64,000 bases of DNA, taken from positions 1-64,000 of the forward strand of contig JAEXOR010000044.1 in assembly GCA_023439185.1 (NCBI GenBank), written 5' to 3'. The position numbers and the translations under genes were made by a program. Below are positions 8,952-16,758 of this stretch, piece by piece (position 1 is the first letter of the stretch; each line of letters opens with the position of its first letter). This stretch comes from Bacillota bacterium (lineage in GTDB: Bacteria > Bacillota > Desulfotomaculia > Desulfotomaculales > Desulfallaceae). The notes under the pieces are model-generated. The model did no database searches. It had not been told where the DNA came from and was given only the letters and a program-made list of their open reading frames with translations.

Positions 8952-9402
8952 TGGCTACTATCCTGGACAGGTGTTCTTTAAACCAATATTGATGAAACTC
9001 TTCATCCACCATATGATACCAAAGATTATTTCTTAATTCGGATAGCTCCGGGCTGTCAGCGGTCATTTGGATAAAGGAATAATACATTTCAACAGCTTTT
9101 TTTTCCACTAACATTCCCAGCTTGTATCTGTCTTTTAAGCTTAAGAGATCTAAGGCTTTGCCAGAAACAAATCCCGCCGCGGCAAAAGTGGAACTGGATA
9201 TTATAGAGGGTTTTTCCTTTAACTGCCTTATTTTCTGGGCAAAGAAGTCACAGTGTTCATGCTCCCGGGCGACCATCAATTCATATGCTTTACGGATGTG
9301 TGGTTCTTCCAGCGACTTCAATTGGGATTTGAAAAGGTCAAGTTGATAAATTTCTAAGGTATAGAATTCATTAAGCTTATATAATAATTTGCTTCTATTC
9401 AT
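8941..9402 (-). CDS. Ferritin-like di-iron protein
   Basis: A 153-residue four-helix protein with the classic di-iron pattern: E17, E47-x2-H50 (REHEH), E100, and E134-x2-H137 (DEEFHQYW). This matches the rubrerythrin/COQ7-type ferritin-like superfamily; no rubredoxin domain is present. ATG 9402 is preceded by AAAGGAG 11 bases away. It overlaps the next gene, a membrane protein with ExxH motifs. The substrate (iron storage, peroxide reduction or hydroxylation) cannot be told from the sequence. Confidence 0.75.
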   Translation of the reverse strand: MNRSKLLYKLNEFYTLEIYQLDLFKSQLKSLEEPHIRKAYELMVAREHEHCDFFAQKIRQLKEKPSIISSSTFAAAGFVSGKALDLLSLKDRYKLGMLVEKKAVEMYYSFIQMTADSPELSELRNNLWYHMVDEEFHQYWFKEHLSRIVANET

Positions 9403-9483
9403 TTCATGTCATGCTCCTTTTGAAAACATTTATGAATGTATTTTTTCACAAAATGGACTTAAAATTTATGGACGTAACAATAA

Positions 9484-9666
9484 ATATTCTCGGCGGTCCT
9501 GGTGGCATTTTCCCTGCTCATGGAGAACTTTTTACTTTTCTGGGCAGGGCTTTCTTTTTTTACCGTCGAAAGTTCCATTAATCTGGGAATAAGAAAAGGA
9601 ATTAAGTTTCTTCTGTCGAACTGTCTTATTTGTCCCCTTAACTTACATCATTTGAAGGTGCTGTAA
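9484..9666 (+). other. Hydrophobic open frame touching ftsE, coding uncertain
   Basis: A frame without stops runs from 9484 to a TAA at 9664-9666, which shares its last A with the ftsE ATG. Its translation is hydrophobic (for example AVLVAFSLLMENFLLFW). Candidate starts are GTG 9502 and ATG 9520, neither with a convincing ribosome site. It may be chance or the remnant of a small membrane gene. Otherwise 9403-9665 holds only a possible ftsE promoter region that I could not define. Confidence 0.2.
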
Positions 9667-10352
9667 TGATTCAGCTGTATAACGTTTCCAAAATTTATGA
9701 TAACGGAGTAAAAGCGCTTAACGATGTAACCCTGCACATCCGCAAGGGTGAGTTTGTCTTTCTGGTCGGCCCCAGCGGGGCGGGGAAATCCACCCTGACC
9801 AAGCTGATTTGCCGTGAGGAATTGCCCAGCCGCGGCCAGGTGGTAATCAACGGCCGCAGTCTGGCCAGGATGAAAAACCGTGAAGTTCCCTACTTGCGCC
9901 GTAAAATTGGGATGGTTTTTCAGGATTTTCGGCTAATTACCAATAAAACGGTTTTTGAAAACGTAGCTTTCGCGCTGGAGATAACCGGTGCTTCCAATAA
10001 GGAAATTAAACGGGCGGTACCCGCGGTGCTGCGCATGGTGGGCCTGGAAAAAAAGGCCCGGATGATGCCTGCCCAGCTTTCGGGCGGTGAGCAGCAGCGT
10101 ACCTGCGTAGCCAGGGCTATTGTAAATAACCCCGTTTTAATTCTGGCCGATGAGCCTACCGGCAACCTGGATCCCGAAACCTCATGGGAATTAATGAAGC
10201 TGTTCCTTGACATCAGCCGCCGGGGAACGACAATCGTGATGGCCACCCACGCCTGGGACATCGTGGACGCGATGAAGAAACGGGTGGTGGCTCTGGGCGA
10301 CGGCGTGATTACCCGGGATGAGGAAAGCGGGGCTTACGGTTATGAATCTTAA
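9666..10352 (+). CDS. ftsE: Cell division ABC transporter ATPase FtsE
   Basis: A 228-residue ATPase that pairs with FtsX and, in Gram-positives, activates peptidoglycan hydrolases during elongation or division. Walker A GPSGAGKS is near residue 38, followed by Q-loop FQDFRL, signature LSGGEQQR and Walker B ILADEPTGNLDP. ATG 9666 follows GAAGGTG. The end overlaps the ftsX start by 11 bases. A murein hydrolase activator follows ftsX, which fits the known FtsEX-EnvC-type control. Confidence 0.97.
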   Translation: MIQLYNVSKIYDNGVKALNDVTLHIRKGEFVFLVGPSGAGKSTLTKLICREELPSRGQVVINGRSLARMKNREVPYLRRKIGMVFQDFRLITNKTVFENVAFALEITGASNKEIKRAVPAVLRMVGLEKKARMMPAQLSGGEQQRTCVARAIVNNPVLILADEPTGNLDPETSWELMKLFLDISRRGTTIVMATHAWDIVDAMKKRVVALGDGVITRDEESGAYGYES

Positions 10353-11229
10353 CGCGTTTAAATATTACCTCCGTGAAGCCGGGACGTCTTTGCTGCGCAA
10401 CAGCTGGCTGTCCGTGGCTTCGGTGGGTACCATTATTATTTCCCTGCTTATTCTGGGCAGCTCCGTCCTGCTGGTGCTCAACGTGGGTTATGTCGCCTCC
10501 ACGGTGGAGTCCAGCCTGGAAATCACCGTTTTCCTGGCGGACGACGTAAAAGAGGACCGGTTGGAGCGCATGGAAGAGGAGATCAAGTTTATTCCCGGTG
10601 TGACGACGGTGCAGTTTGTTTCCCGGGACCAGGCTCTGGAGGAACTGCGGAGCAGCTTTGGTGAGCGGGCGGATATCCTGAGCGGACTGGATGAAGATAA
10701 TCCGCTGCCCGACGCTTTCAGGGTGAAGACCAGGGAAGCGGATATGGTTCCGGCCGCGGCTCAACAGCTTGGCGATATTTCCAGCGTGGAACAGGTACGC
10801 TACGGCCAGGGCGTGGTGGAAAAACTGTTGGCCCTGACCCACTGGGTGCGCGTTTGGGGTTCCATTACCATGGGTGTGCTGGGTTTCGCGGCCATATTCC
10901 TGATTGCCACCACCATTCGCATGTCGGTGTTCGCCAGGCGGCGGGAAATCGGCATTATGAAAATGCTGGGGGCCACCAACTTCTTCGTGCGGATGCCCTT
11001 TATGCTTGAAGGGATGCTGCTGGGGCTGGCCGGCGGGCTGGTGGCGGCGTTGATCATCAATTTCGGTTATCTGTCGCTGCTGAGTAAGGTTATCGTTACT
11101 TTACCTTTTATTCAGTTAATCAGCGATCCGGCGACGCTTTACCAGGTGCTGGGCGGCATGCTGGGGCTGGGCTTTATCATTGGCGCTCTGGGCAGTGCTA
11201 TTTCCCTGCACCGTTTTTTGCGGGTTTAA
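10342..11229 (+). CDS. ftsX: Cell division ABC transporter permease FtsX
   Basis: A 295-residue permease with the FtsX layout: a cytoplasmic tail with the family start (MNLNAFKYYLREAG), a helix near residues 22-47, an extracellular domain of about 125 residues, and three C-terminal helices. MKMLGATNFFVRMPF is the typical cytoplasmic loop. ATG 10342 gives the usual N-terminus; the longer frame from 10318 lies inside ftsE. It forms a complex with FtsE. Confidence 0.95.
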   Translation: MNLNAFKYYLREAGTSLLRNSWLSVASVGTIIISLLILGSSVLLVLNVGYVASTVESSLEITVFLADDVKEDRLERMEEEIKFIPGVTTVQFVSRDQALEELRSSFGERADILSGLDEDNPLPDAFRVKTREADMVPAAAQQLGDISSVEQVRYGQGVVEKLLALTHWVRVWGSITMGVLGFAAIFLIATTIRMSVFARRREIGIMKMLGATNFFVRMPFMLEGMLLGLAGGLVAALIINFGYLSLLSKVIVTLPFIQLISDPATLYQVLGGMLGLGFIIGALGSAISLHRFLRV

Positions 11230-11255
11230 TTTATTTCTGGACGGAGGGGTTTGGG

Positions 11256-12389
11256 TTGAGTTCCGGTTGGAAAAAGAAAATAGCGATTGTAGGACTGGCG
11301 GCATTTATATTCAGCGGTTTCGGCACCACCTTCGGCGCTGCTTACGGGGCCAGTCTGGAAGATACTTTGAACCAGGTACGGCAAAAACTTCAGCAGACCA
11401 AACAGCAGCAAAACGCCAAGAAACAAGAGGTTAATTCATATGCCCAGCAAGTGGCGGCGCTGGACCGGGATATCGAGCAAAAGGGACAGGAGATTGACAC
11501 CCTCGACAACCGGCTGCAGATCGCCCTGGCTGAACTGAACAAGAACGAACTGGAGACAAAGCAGACCGAGGCCGAACTGGAACAAAGCACCGATGAATTG
11601 CACCAGCGAGTGCGTGGGATGTACCAGAACGGTAACATCAGCTACCTGGAAGTGCTGTTGGATTCCCGTGATTTCGGCGATTTCCTGAACCGCTACGAGT
11701 TGCTCAGGCGGGTGGTGGCCAGGGATGTCGGCGTGGTGGAGAAAATAGAGGAGCAAAAGGCTGAGCTGGAACGCAAACGGCAGGGTCTGCTCCAGCAGAA
11801 AAATCAGATTTCCTCAATCATGCAGCAACAGGAGTCGGCCAGGCTGGACCTGGCTTCCCGGAACGCCGCCAAACGCGACCTGCTGGCCAGTGCCAACAAC
11901 GATTTGAAAAAGTACAAGGCCGAGGTGGAGCGGCTGGAACAGCAGGAAGAGGAGATTATCCGCAGCATTGCCAGCCAGAACGGCGGCCAGCCTGCGGCAA
12001 CCGGGGCGTACCAGTGGCCGGTGGCAGGATACACCAGGATTTCCTCGCCCTACGGTTACCGTATTCACCCCATTTTGGGCACGCGCAAAATGCATACCGG
12101 AATTGACATTCCGGCGCCCAACGGCACGCCGGTACAGGCCACCCAGGGCGGCGTCGTCAGTTCTGTTACTTACATGCAGGGCTACGGCAACGTGGTGATG
12201 ATTAACCACGGCGGCGGCATGAGTTCATTGTACGCCCACCTGTCCGCCCAACTGGTGCGGCAGGGCCAAACGGTGGAAAAGGGGCAGGCCATTGCCCGGG
12301 TGGGCAGTACCGGCATGTCCACCGGGCCGCACTTGCACTTTGAAATCAGGATTAACGGTAATCACACCAACCCCAAAAGTTACGTCTGA
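11256..12389 (+). CDS. Murein hydrolase activator / M23 peptidase with coiled coil
   Basis: A 377-residue secreted protein of the EnvC/PcsB kind. Signal peptide of about 30 residues (ending near AAYGA), a long coiled coil (roughly 32-240), then an M23 LytM domain (about 255-377). The zinc ligands look intact: H in MHTGIDIPAP with the following D, and HLHFEIRING. So it may cut peptidoglycan itself rather than only activate amidases. The TTG start at 11256 follows ACGGAGG. Its position directly after ftsEX suggests control by FtsX. Confidence 0.93.
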   Translation: MSSGWKKKIAIVGLAAFIFSGFGTTFGAAYGASLEDTLNQVRQKLQQTKQQQNAKKQEVNSYAQQVAALDRDIEQKGQEIDTLDNRLQIALAELNKNELETKQTEAELEQSTDELHQRVRGMYQNGNISYLEVLLDSRDFGDFLNRYELLRRVVARDVGVVEKIEEQKAELERKRQGLLQQKNQISSIMQQQESARLDLASRNAAKRDLLASANNDLKKYKAEVERLEQQEEEIIRSIASQNGGQPAATGAYQWPVAGYTRISSPYGYRIHPILGTRKMHTGIDIPAPNGTPVQATQGGVVSSVTYMQGYGNVVMINHGGGMSSLYAHLSAQLVRQGQTVEKGQAIARVGSTGMSTGPHLHFEIRINGNHTNPKSYV

Positions 12390-12436
12390 TTCCAGGCCCG
12401 GAAACGTTCTAAACCAAAGACCGTCTCCGGCCATCT

Positions 12437-12472
12437 GAAGCCGCATGTTGGTACCAGCACGCGGCTTTTCTT
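12437..12472 (+). terminator. Terminator after the ftsEX-M23 operon
   Basis: AAGCCGC (12438-12444) pairs with GCGGCTT (12461-12467); TG/CA extends the stem past one mismatch. TTTTCTTATT follows. Confidence 0.7.
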
Positions 12473-12621
12473 ATTCTTTGGCGATATGGTGAAAAAAGTA
12501 AAATTATATCATTTTATCAGGTATTGTTTAATAAGTTCTTTTATTGTAATTCCATTCTCGATCATGTAGTATAATATGGTATGTGCATTTAAACCCTGAT
12601 ATTTGACAGGTGGTAGATATT

Positions 12622-13797
12622 GTGCGCGGATATTACAGACAGGGCGGCAGGTTTAATAAAATTGCCATTTGGCTGACGTTGCTGGCGCTTATTTTTTTTG
12701 TTTTTTTCTTGGTTTCCGGCGGTATATTGAGCAGCAATTACAAGCATTTGGGCAATCTGGTCAAGGTGTTTACCCTGATCCGCACTCAGTATATTGAGGA
12801 AACGGACACCTCCAGACTGGTGGACGGCGCTGTACGCGGCATGGTGGAAGCGCTGGACGACCCGTATTCTGTTTACCTGGATGAGGAAACATTCAAACAA
12901 TTGGAAGAGCAAATCCGCGGTTCTTTTGGCGGTTTGGGTATTCTGGTGGGTGTGAAGGATGAGCTGCTCACGGTGATGCGGGTTTATGAGGATACGCCGG
13001 CGCACCGGAAAGGGATCCGGGACGGCGACCGGATTACCGGCATTGACGGCCGGGACGTGCGGGGTATTGATCTGGAAACCGCCATCGGGCTCATGCGCGG
13101 GCCGGTGGGGACCAAAATTGAGTTGTCTGTATTGCAGGGCGGGAAGGAAAATCCCGTCCGGCTTGAGATTGTCAGGGAAGAGATCAGTGTGCCCACCGTG
13201 GACGGCGAAATGTTGGCGGAAACACGGATTGGCTATCTCCTGATCACACAATTTAACGAGAAAACCCCCGACGAGGTGCTGGACGTCCTCGCGGATTTAC
13301 GTAACCAGGGCATGCGCGGACTGGTTTTGGATTTGCGTAATAACCCCGGCGGCGAACTGGGCGCCGCCACCAGGGTGGCGGATAACTTTGTCCCCGAAGG
13401 ACCCATCGTATATATTGATTACCGTTCCGGTGACGAGGACGTGAAGAGCGCGGACGACCAGTACCTGCAGCTGCCGCTGGCCGTGCTGGTGAATGAAAAC
13501 AGCGCCAGCGCCGCCGAGATTCTGGCCGGCGCCATCAAGGACACCGAAACCGGTGTACTGGTGGGAACCACCACCTTCGGCAAAGGAGTGGTGCAGACGG
13601 TATTTCCGCTGGACACCGGGTCCGGGCCGCAGGCCGGACTGAAGCTGACTACCGCCCGTTATCTGACCCCGAACAAAAACGACATTAACGAGAAGGGTAT
13701 CCAGCCTGATGTAATGGTGAAAGACAATGAGGAATTGCCGGGAGACGAACAGCTTGACCGGGCTGTGGAAATAATCAAGGAAAAAATAGGCGGGTGA
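12622..13797 (+). CDS. C-terminal processing peptidase, S41 family
   Basis: A 391-residue membrane-anchored serine protease of the CtpA/CtpB type. Helix near residues 14-36, a PDZ domain (about 95-180), and the tail-specific protease core with catalytic serine in NENSASAAEI and lysine in TTFGKGVVQ. GTG 12622 is chosen because AGGTGG lies 7 bases upstream; an in-frame GTG at 12610 lacks a ribosome site. A TATAAT at 12570-12575 is a candidate -10, with only a weak -35. Placement next to ftsEX and an M23 gene is a common Gram-positive arrangement. Confidence 0.94.
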   Translation: MRGYYRQGGRFNKIAIWLTLLALIFFVFFLVSGGILSSNYKHLGNLVKVFTLIRTQYIEETDTSRLVDGAVRGMVEALDDPYSVYLDEETFKQLEEQIRGSFGGLGILVGVKDELLTVMRVYEDTPAHRKGIRDGDRITGIDGRDVRGIDLETAIGLMRGPVGTKIELSVLQGGKENPVRLEIVREEISVPTVDGEMLAETRIGYLLITQFNEKTPDEVLDVLADLRNQGMRGLVLDLRNNPGGELGAATRVADNFVPEGPIVYIDYRSGDEDVKSADDQYLQLPLAVLVNENSASAAEILAGAIKDTETGVLVGTTTFGKGVVQTVFPLDTGSGPQAGLKLTTARYLTPNKNDINEKGIQPDVMVKDNEELPGDEQLDRAVEIIKEKIGG

Positions 13798-13824
13798 GAA
13801 TGTCCCCGTGTGCAGACAGCAGGG

Positions 13825-13854
13825 TTGACATCCGGGCCGCCGGACAGATATAAT
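13825..13854 (+). promoter_or_regulatory. Consensus promoter TTGACA-18-TATAAT for cooT
   Basis: TTGACA (13825-13830) and TATAAT (13849-13854) are both perfect hexamers, spaced 18 bases. Transcription would begin near 13861 and leave a leader of about 110 bases before the cooT start. Confidence 0.8.
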
Positions 13855-13901
13855 TTTAAAAACCGGGCCAGGAAGGCCTGCGGCGAGTTTATTGGTTAGG
13901 G

Positions 13902-13952
13902 CCACGGAGGTCAATGCCGGCATGGTAGACCAAGGTGGTTTTTTGATTTTTT
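13902..13952 (+). promoter_or_regulatory. Possible transcription attenuator in the cooT leader
   Basis: CCAC (13902) and GGTC (13909-13912) pair with GACC (13928-13931) and GTGG (13935-13938). The loop contains ATGCCGGCAT. T6-GA-T6 follows directly, as in an intrinsic terminator, and the cooT ribosome site AGGAGGT begins two bases later. A terminator between a consensus promoter and its gene implies conditional read-through. No known riboswitch core was recognised. Confidence 0.45.
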
Positions 13953-13969
13953 CAGGAGGTGTATGCGGC

Positions 13970-14161
13970 ATGTGCGAAGCTAACGCGTATCTGCGCAAGG
14001 ACGGGAAAGACGAAATGCTGATGGAGATGGTGGACAAGGTAATTCCCCAGGAAGACGGCCTGGTTCTGGAAGACATTTTCGGCCGGCGCAAGGTGATTAA
14101 AGCCAGGATTACCGAGCTGGCGCTGGTGGAACACAGGATCATTCTGGAAAAGGAAAATTAA
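13970..14161 (+). CDS. CooT family nickel-binding protein
   Basis: A 63-residue protein starting MCEANAYLRKDGKDEMLMEM, the hallmark of the CooT family. CooT binds nickel as a dimer through its N-terminal Met/Cys and serves nickel insertion in CO dehydrogenase systems. The Cys2 is present. The frame is open from 13892, but AGGAGGT at 13954-13960 places the start at ATG 13970, and only this start puts the conserved Cys at position 2. Genes for CO dehydrogenase are not in the window. Confidence 0.85.
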   Translation: MCEANAYLRKDGKDEMLMEMVDKVIPQEDGLVLEDIFGRRKVIKARITELALVEHRIILEKEN

Positions 14162-14169
14162 AAAACTGG

Positions 14170-14769
14170 TTGGATGTTATGGATGATAAATTAACCAGGT
14201 GGAACAGGCTCAAAGAAACCTGCCTGCGCTGCAGCGCCTGTCAGTTGGCGGACCGGCGCACCAATGTGGTTTTTGGCGAAGGGGTGCTGGACTCGGCCAT
14301 TATGTTCGTGGGGGAAGGCCCGGGCGAGCAGGAGGACCTGCAGGGCCGTCCCTTCGTGGGGCCGGCGGGTAAGTTGCTGGACCGCATGCTGGCCGCCATC
14401 GGGCTGAGCAGGAATGAAAACGCCATGATCTGCAATATTGTCAAATGCCGCCCGCCGGGCAACCGCACCCCCAGCCCGGAGGAGGGGGATAGGTGCCTGC
14501 CTTTTTTACGGGGCCAGGTGGACATTGTGCGGCCCCGGATCATCGTTTGCCTGGGGGCCACGGCAGTACGGCACATTATCGGGCCCGAAGCGCGTATCAC
14601 CCGGGTGCGCGGACAGTGGCTGGAACGCAAAGGGTTCTGGATTACCGCCACCTACCATCCGGCGGCCCTGCTGCGGGATCCGTCACGCAAGTCCGAAGCC
14701 TGGTCCGATATGAAAGCTGTTAAAAACAGACTGGAGGAATTGGCTGTTATGCCGGGAACTGAATACTAA
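14170..14769 (+). CDS. Uracil-DNA glycosylase, family 4
   Basis: A 199-residue enzyme that removes uracil from DNA. Family 4 features are all visible: the cysteines of the Fe-S cluster (CLRCSAC near residue 18, then VKCRPPGNR and IIVCLGATA), motif A GEGPGEQED, and motif B HPAALLR. TTG 14170 starts 8 bases after the cooT stop; ATG 14179 is an alternative. Probably co-transcribed with cooT. Confidence 0.93.
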   Translation: MDVMDDKLTRWNRLKETCLRCSACQLADRRTNVVFGEGVLDSAIMFVGEGPGEQEDLQGRPFVGPAGKLLDRMLAAIGLSRNENAMICNIVKCRPPGNRTPSPEEGDRCLPFLRGQVDIVRPRIIVCLGATAVRHIIGPEARITRVRGQWLERKGFWITATYHPAALLRDPSRKSEAWSDMKAVKNRLEELAVMPGTEY

Positions 14770-14777
14770 GGCCTGGC

Positions 14778-15125
14778 TCAGCCGATGATCTTTGAGGTTG
14801 CCGCCAGGGGGCTGGTTTGTTTTTGGATTAGTTCTTCAGTTTCCTCGTTTGCCGGTTCGGCCAGGGCGGAATAATCGGGCCAGGCGGTAAGCCTTTCTTT
14901 TCTGGCCTGCCGGAGCAAGGCTATATAGCGCCGCTCGGCGGCGTTAATATTGTGCACGGCGTAATCAATGAAACTCTTGTCAACTAAGTTTAAATCCCTA
15001 AGGGCCTGCTTCCAGGCCTTTTTTGCGTCTTCGGCGGCTTCCACCAATCCGGGCGGTTTTTTTTTCGGGACCGTGACCACCATCAATATGCTTTCCAGGT
15101 AAGTGTGCAGTTTTGTTGCCAACAT
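14778..15125 (-). CDS. DUF2508 (YaaL-like) family protein
   Basis: A 115-residue protein with the DUF2508 core (KKAWKQALRDLNLVDKSFID, then AAERRYIALLRQARKE). This family is of unknown function and widespread in Firmicutes. ATG 15125 has GGGAGGGG 6 bases upstream on the minus strand. It is convergent with the glycosylase gene, 8 bases away, with no clear terminator between them. Confidence 0.75.
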   Translation of the reverse strand: MLATKLHTYLESILMVVTVPKKKPPGLVEAAEDAKKAWKQALRDLNLVDKSFIDYAVHNINAAERRYIALLRQARKERLTAWPDYSALAEPANEETEELIQKQTSPLAATSKIIG

Positions 15126-15299
15126 TAAGAACCCCTCCCAACAATTACCTATATTTTTATTTTACAGTTTATCCCACGCCATGGCAAAACAATTTTTATG
15201 TCATCTTTTTTCATATTATTCAGGATTGGAATAAAGTATTTCTCCGGGGCAAACTATACTGAAAAGATCGGCCGGGAGTTTTTAATTCGAGGTGGATGG

Positions 15300-16667
15300 A
15301 TGAAAAATTGGCGATGCGCGCGTTGGCTGATGTACATTTTGGTGTTTGGTCTCCTGTTGCCGTCCGGTTGCTGGTGGAACCGGGAACCCGAGCGCAAGCC
15401 GGCCGGAGAGCGGCTGCGGATTGGTTTTGCGCTGGCGGATCTAAACCGGGACGGCAATAAAACGATAAAGCGGATCGTGGATGAGCGCAAGAAAAATGAA
15501 GACGTCGATATAACGTGGGCCGACGCTAAAAATGATCCGTCTGCCCAGGATAAACAACTGGAGCAGTTGATAGAAAAAAAAGTAAAAGCGGTGGTGCTGC
15601 AGCCGGTTGCTCCCGGACAGGCTCCGGCGCAAGTGGAAAAACTGGCCCGGGCCGGGATCAAAGTGGTGGCGCTGGAGAATCTGCCGCCGAATACCCCGGT
15701 TGACGCTTATATTGCTTCGGACCATGCCATGGCGGGACAATTGCAGGTCCGTTTTATTACCGAAGCACTTAGCCGGGCTGAAGAGATAAAGGACCGGGAC
15801 GGACAGGATGGCGGCGGTGAAACGCAGCAGTCCGCCGGAGCGGTGGACTACAGCGGGGCGGTCCAGTTGCCGGACCGGCGTCCCATCAATGTGGTGATTC
15901 TGCAGGGGGACCCTGGGGACCGGCAGGCGGTGGCGATCACCGAAGCCGTGCGGGACGCCCTGCGGGACCGGGAGGATGTCAGGATTATCGGGGTTTACGA
16001 GCATCCCCGGTGGGATCCGGAACCGGTTCCCGCCACCTTGGGAGAAATATTTGTCCGGGATGAGCGGGTTGACGCCGTGCTGGCCAATGAAAGCGGGCTG
16101 GCCATGGCGGCGGTGGATTATCTGAAAGCCGGGGGACACGAAAAAAATGTGCTTACCGTGGGCATTGGGGCTGACGAAAGTTCGTCCCGGGCGCTGGTCG
16201 GCGGCGAGCATGATGCCGAAGTGGATGTGAATCCCGAGCTGTTGGGCCGGTATTCCCTGGAGGCCGCCATGGCGCTGGCAAAAAACGGCGCCTGGCAGTA
16301 CGACAGTCGGGTAGCTAACGGCGATTACAGCGTTCCCGCCCGGATAGTGCCGGTGCGGCTGGTGACCGCCAAGAATTCCTTCCTGCTGGAGGAACGCTGG
16401 AAAAGTTTGAAGCAGGAACAGCAGCAGAACCGGCCGGAGGAACAAACCAGTGAAGATGAGCGGCAGTCGGGCCGGAGCGATGAGCAGCAGGGCGGCGGGC
16501 AGGGTCAGGACAGCGGCCAGCAGGATGGGCAGAACAAAACTATGCTGCGCATCACCACCCAGGACGGCAAGATCGTGGAAGTGGAAATTGACGGCGTAGT
16601 GAAGAAAATAGAATCCGGGGCTGGCGGCGGGCAGCAGGACCAGCAGGGTCAGGGCGGCGGACAGTAA
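15300..16667 (+). CDS. Lipoprotein with sugar-type periplasmic binding domain
   Basis: A 455-residue lipoprotein. The lipobox LPSGC is near residue 25. Residues about 40-370 read as a PBP1-like substrate-binding domain (RIGFALADLNRDGNKT, EQLIEKKVKAVVLQP, ASDHAMAGQ). A tail of about 85 residues is rich in Q, G, E and D, and contains a short folded-looking stretch (MLRITTQDGKIVEVEID). No ABC permease or ATPase is next to it, so it may act as a sensor partner or surface protein instead of a transporter. ATG 15300 follows GAGGTGG; the open frame upstream from 15198 is not needed. Confidence 0.8.
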   Translation: MKNWRCARWLMYILVFGLLLPSGCWWNREPERKPAGERLRIGFALADLNRDGNKTIKRIVDERKKNEDVDITWADAKNDPSAQDKQLEQLIEKKVKAVVLQPVAPGQAPAQVEKLARAGIKVVALENLPPNTPVDAYIASDHAMAGQLQVRFITEALSRAEEIKDRDGQDGGGETQQSAGAVDYSGAVQLPDRRPINVVILQGDPGDRQAVAITEAVRDALRDREDVRIIGVYEHPRWDPEPVPATLGEIFVRDERVDAVLANESGLAMAAVDYLKAGGHEKNVLTVGIGADESSSRALVGGEHDAEVDVNPELLGRYSLEAAMALAKNGAWQYDSRVANGDYSVPARIVPVRLVTAKNSFLLEERWKSLKQEQQQNRPEEQTSEDERQSGRSDEQQGGGQGQDSGQQDGQNKTMLRITTQDGKIVEVEIDGVVKKIESGAGGGQQDQQGQGGGQ

Positions 16668-16758
16668 GAGTGCAAAAAATATCAGCGTGGGACTGCAGGA
16701 TTTTGTTCCGCCTGCCGATAAATATCTAATAAGGATATTATTGTGGCAGGTGGAACAT

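Noticed and set aside
13892..13969. Longer start for cooT at 13892
   Set aside because: It would bury the conserved Met-Cys N-terminus and ignore the strong AGGAGGT at 13954.
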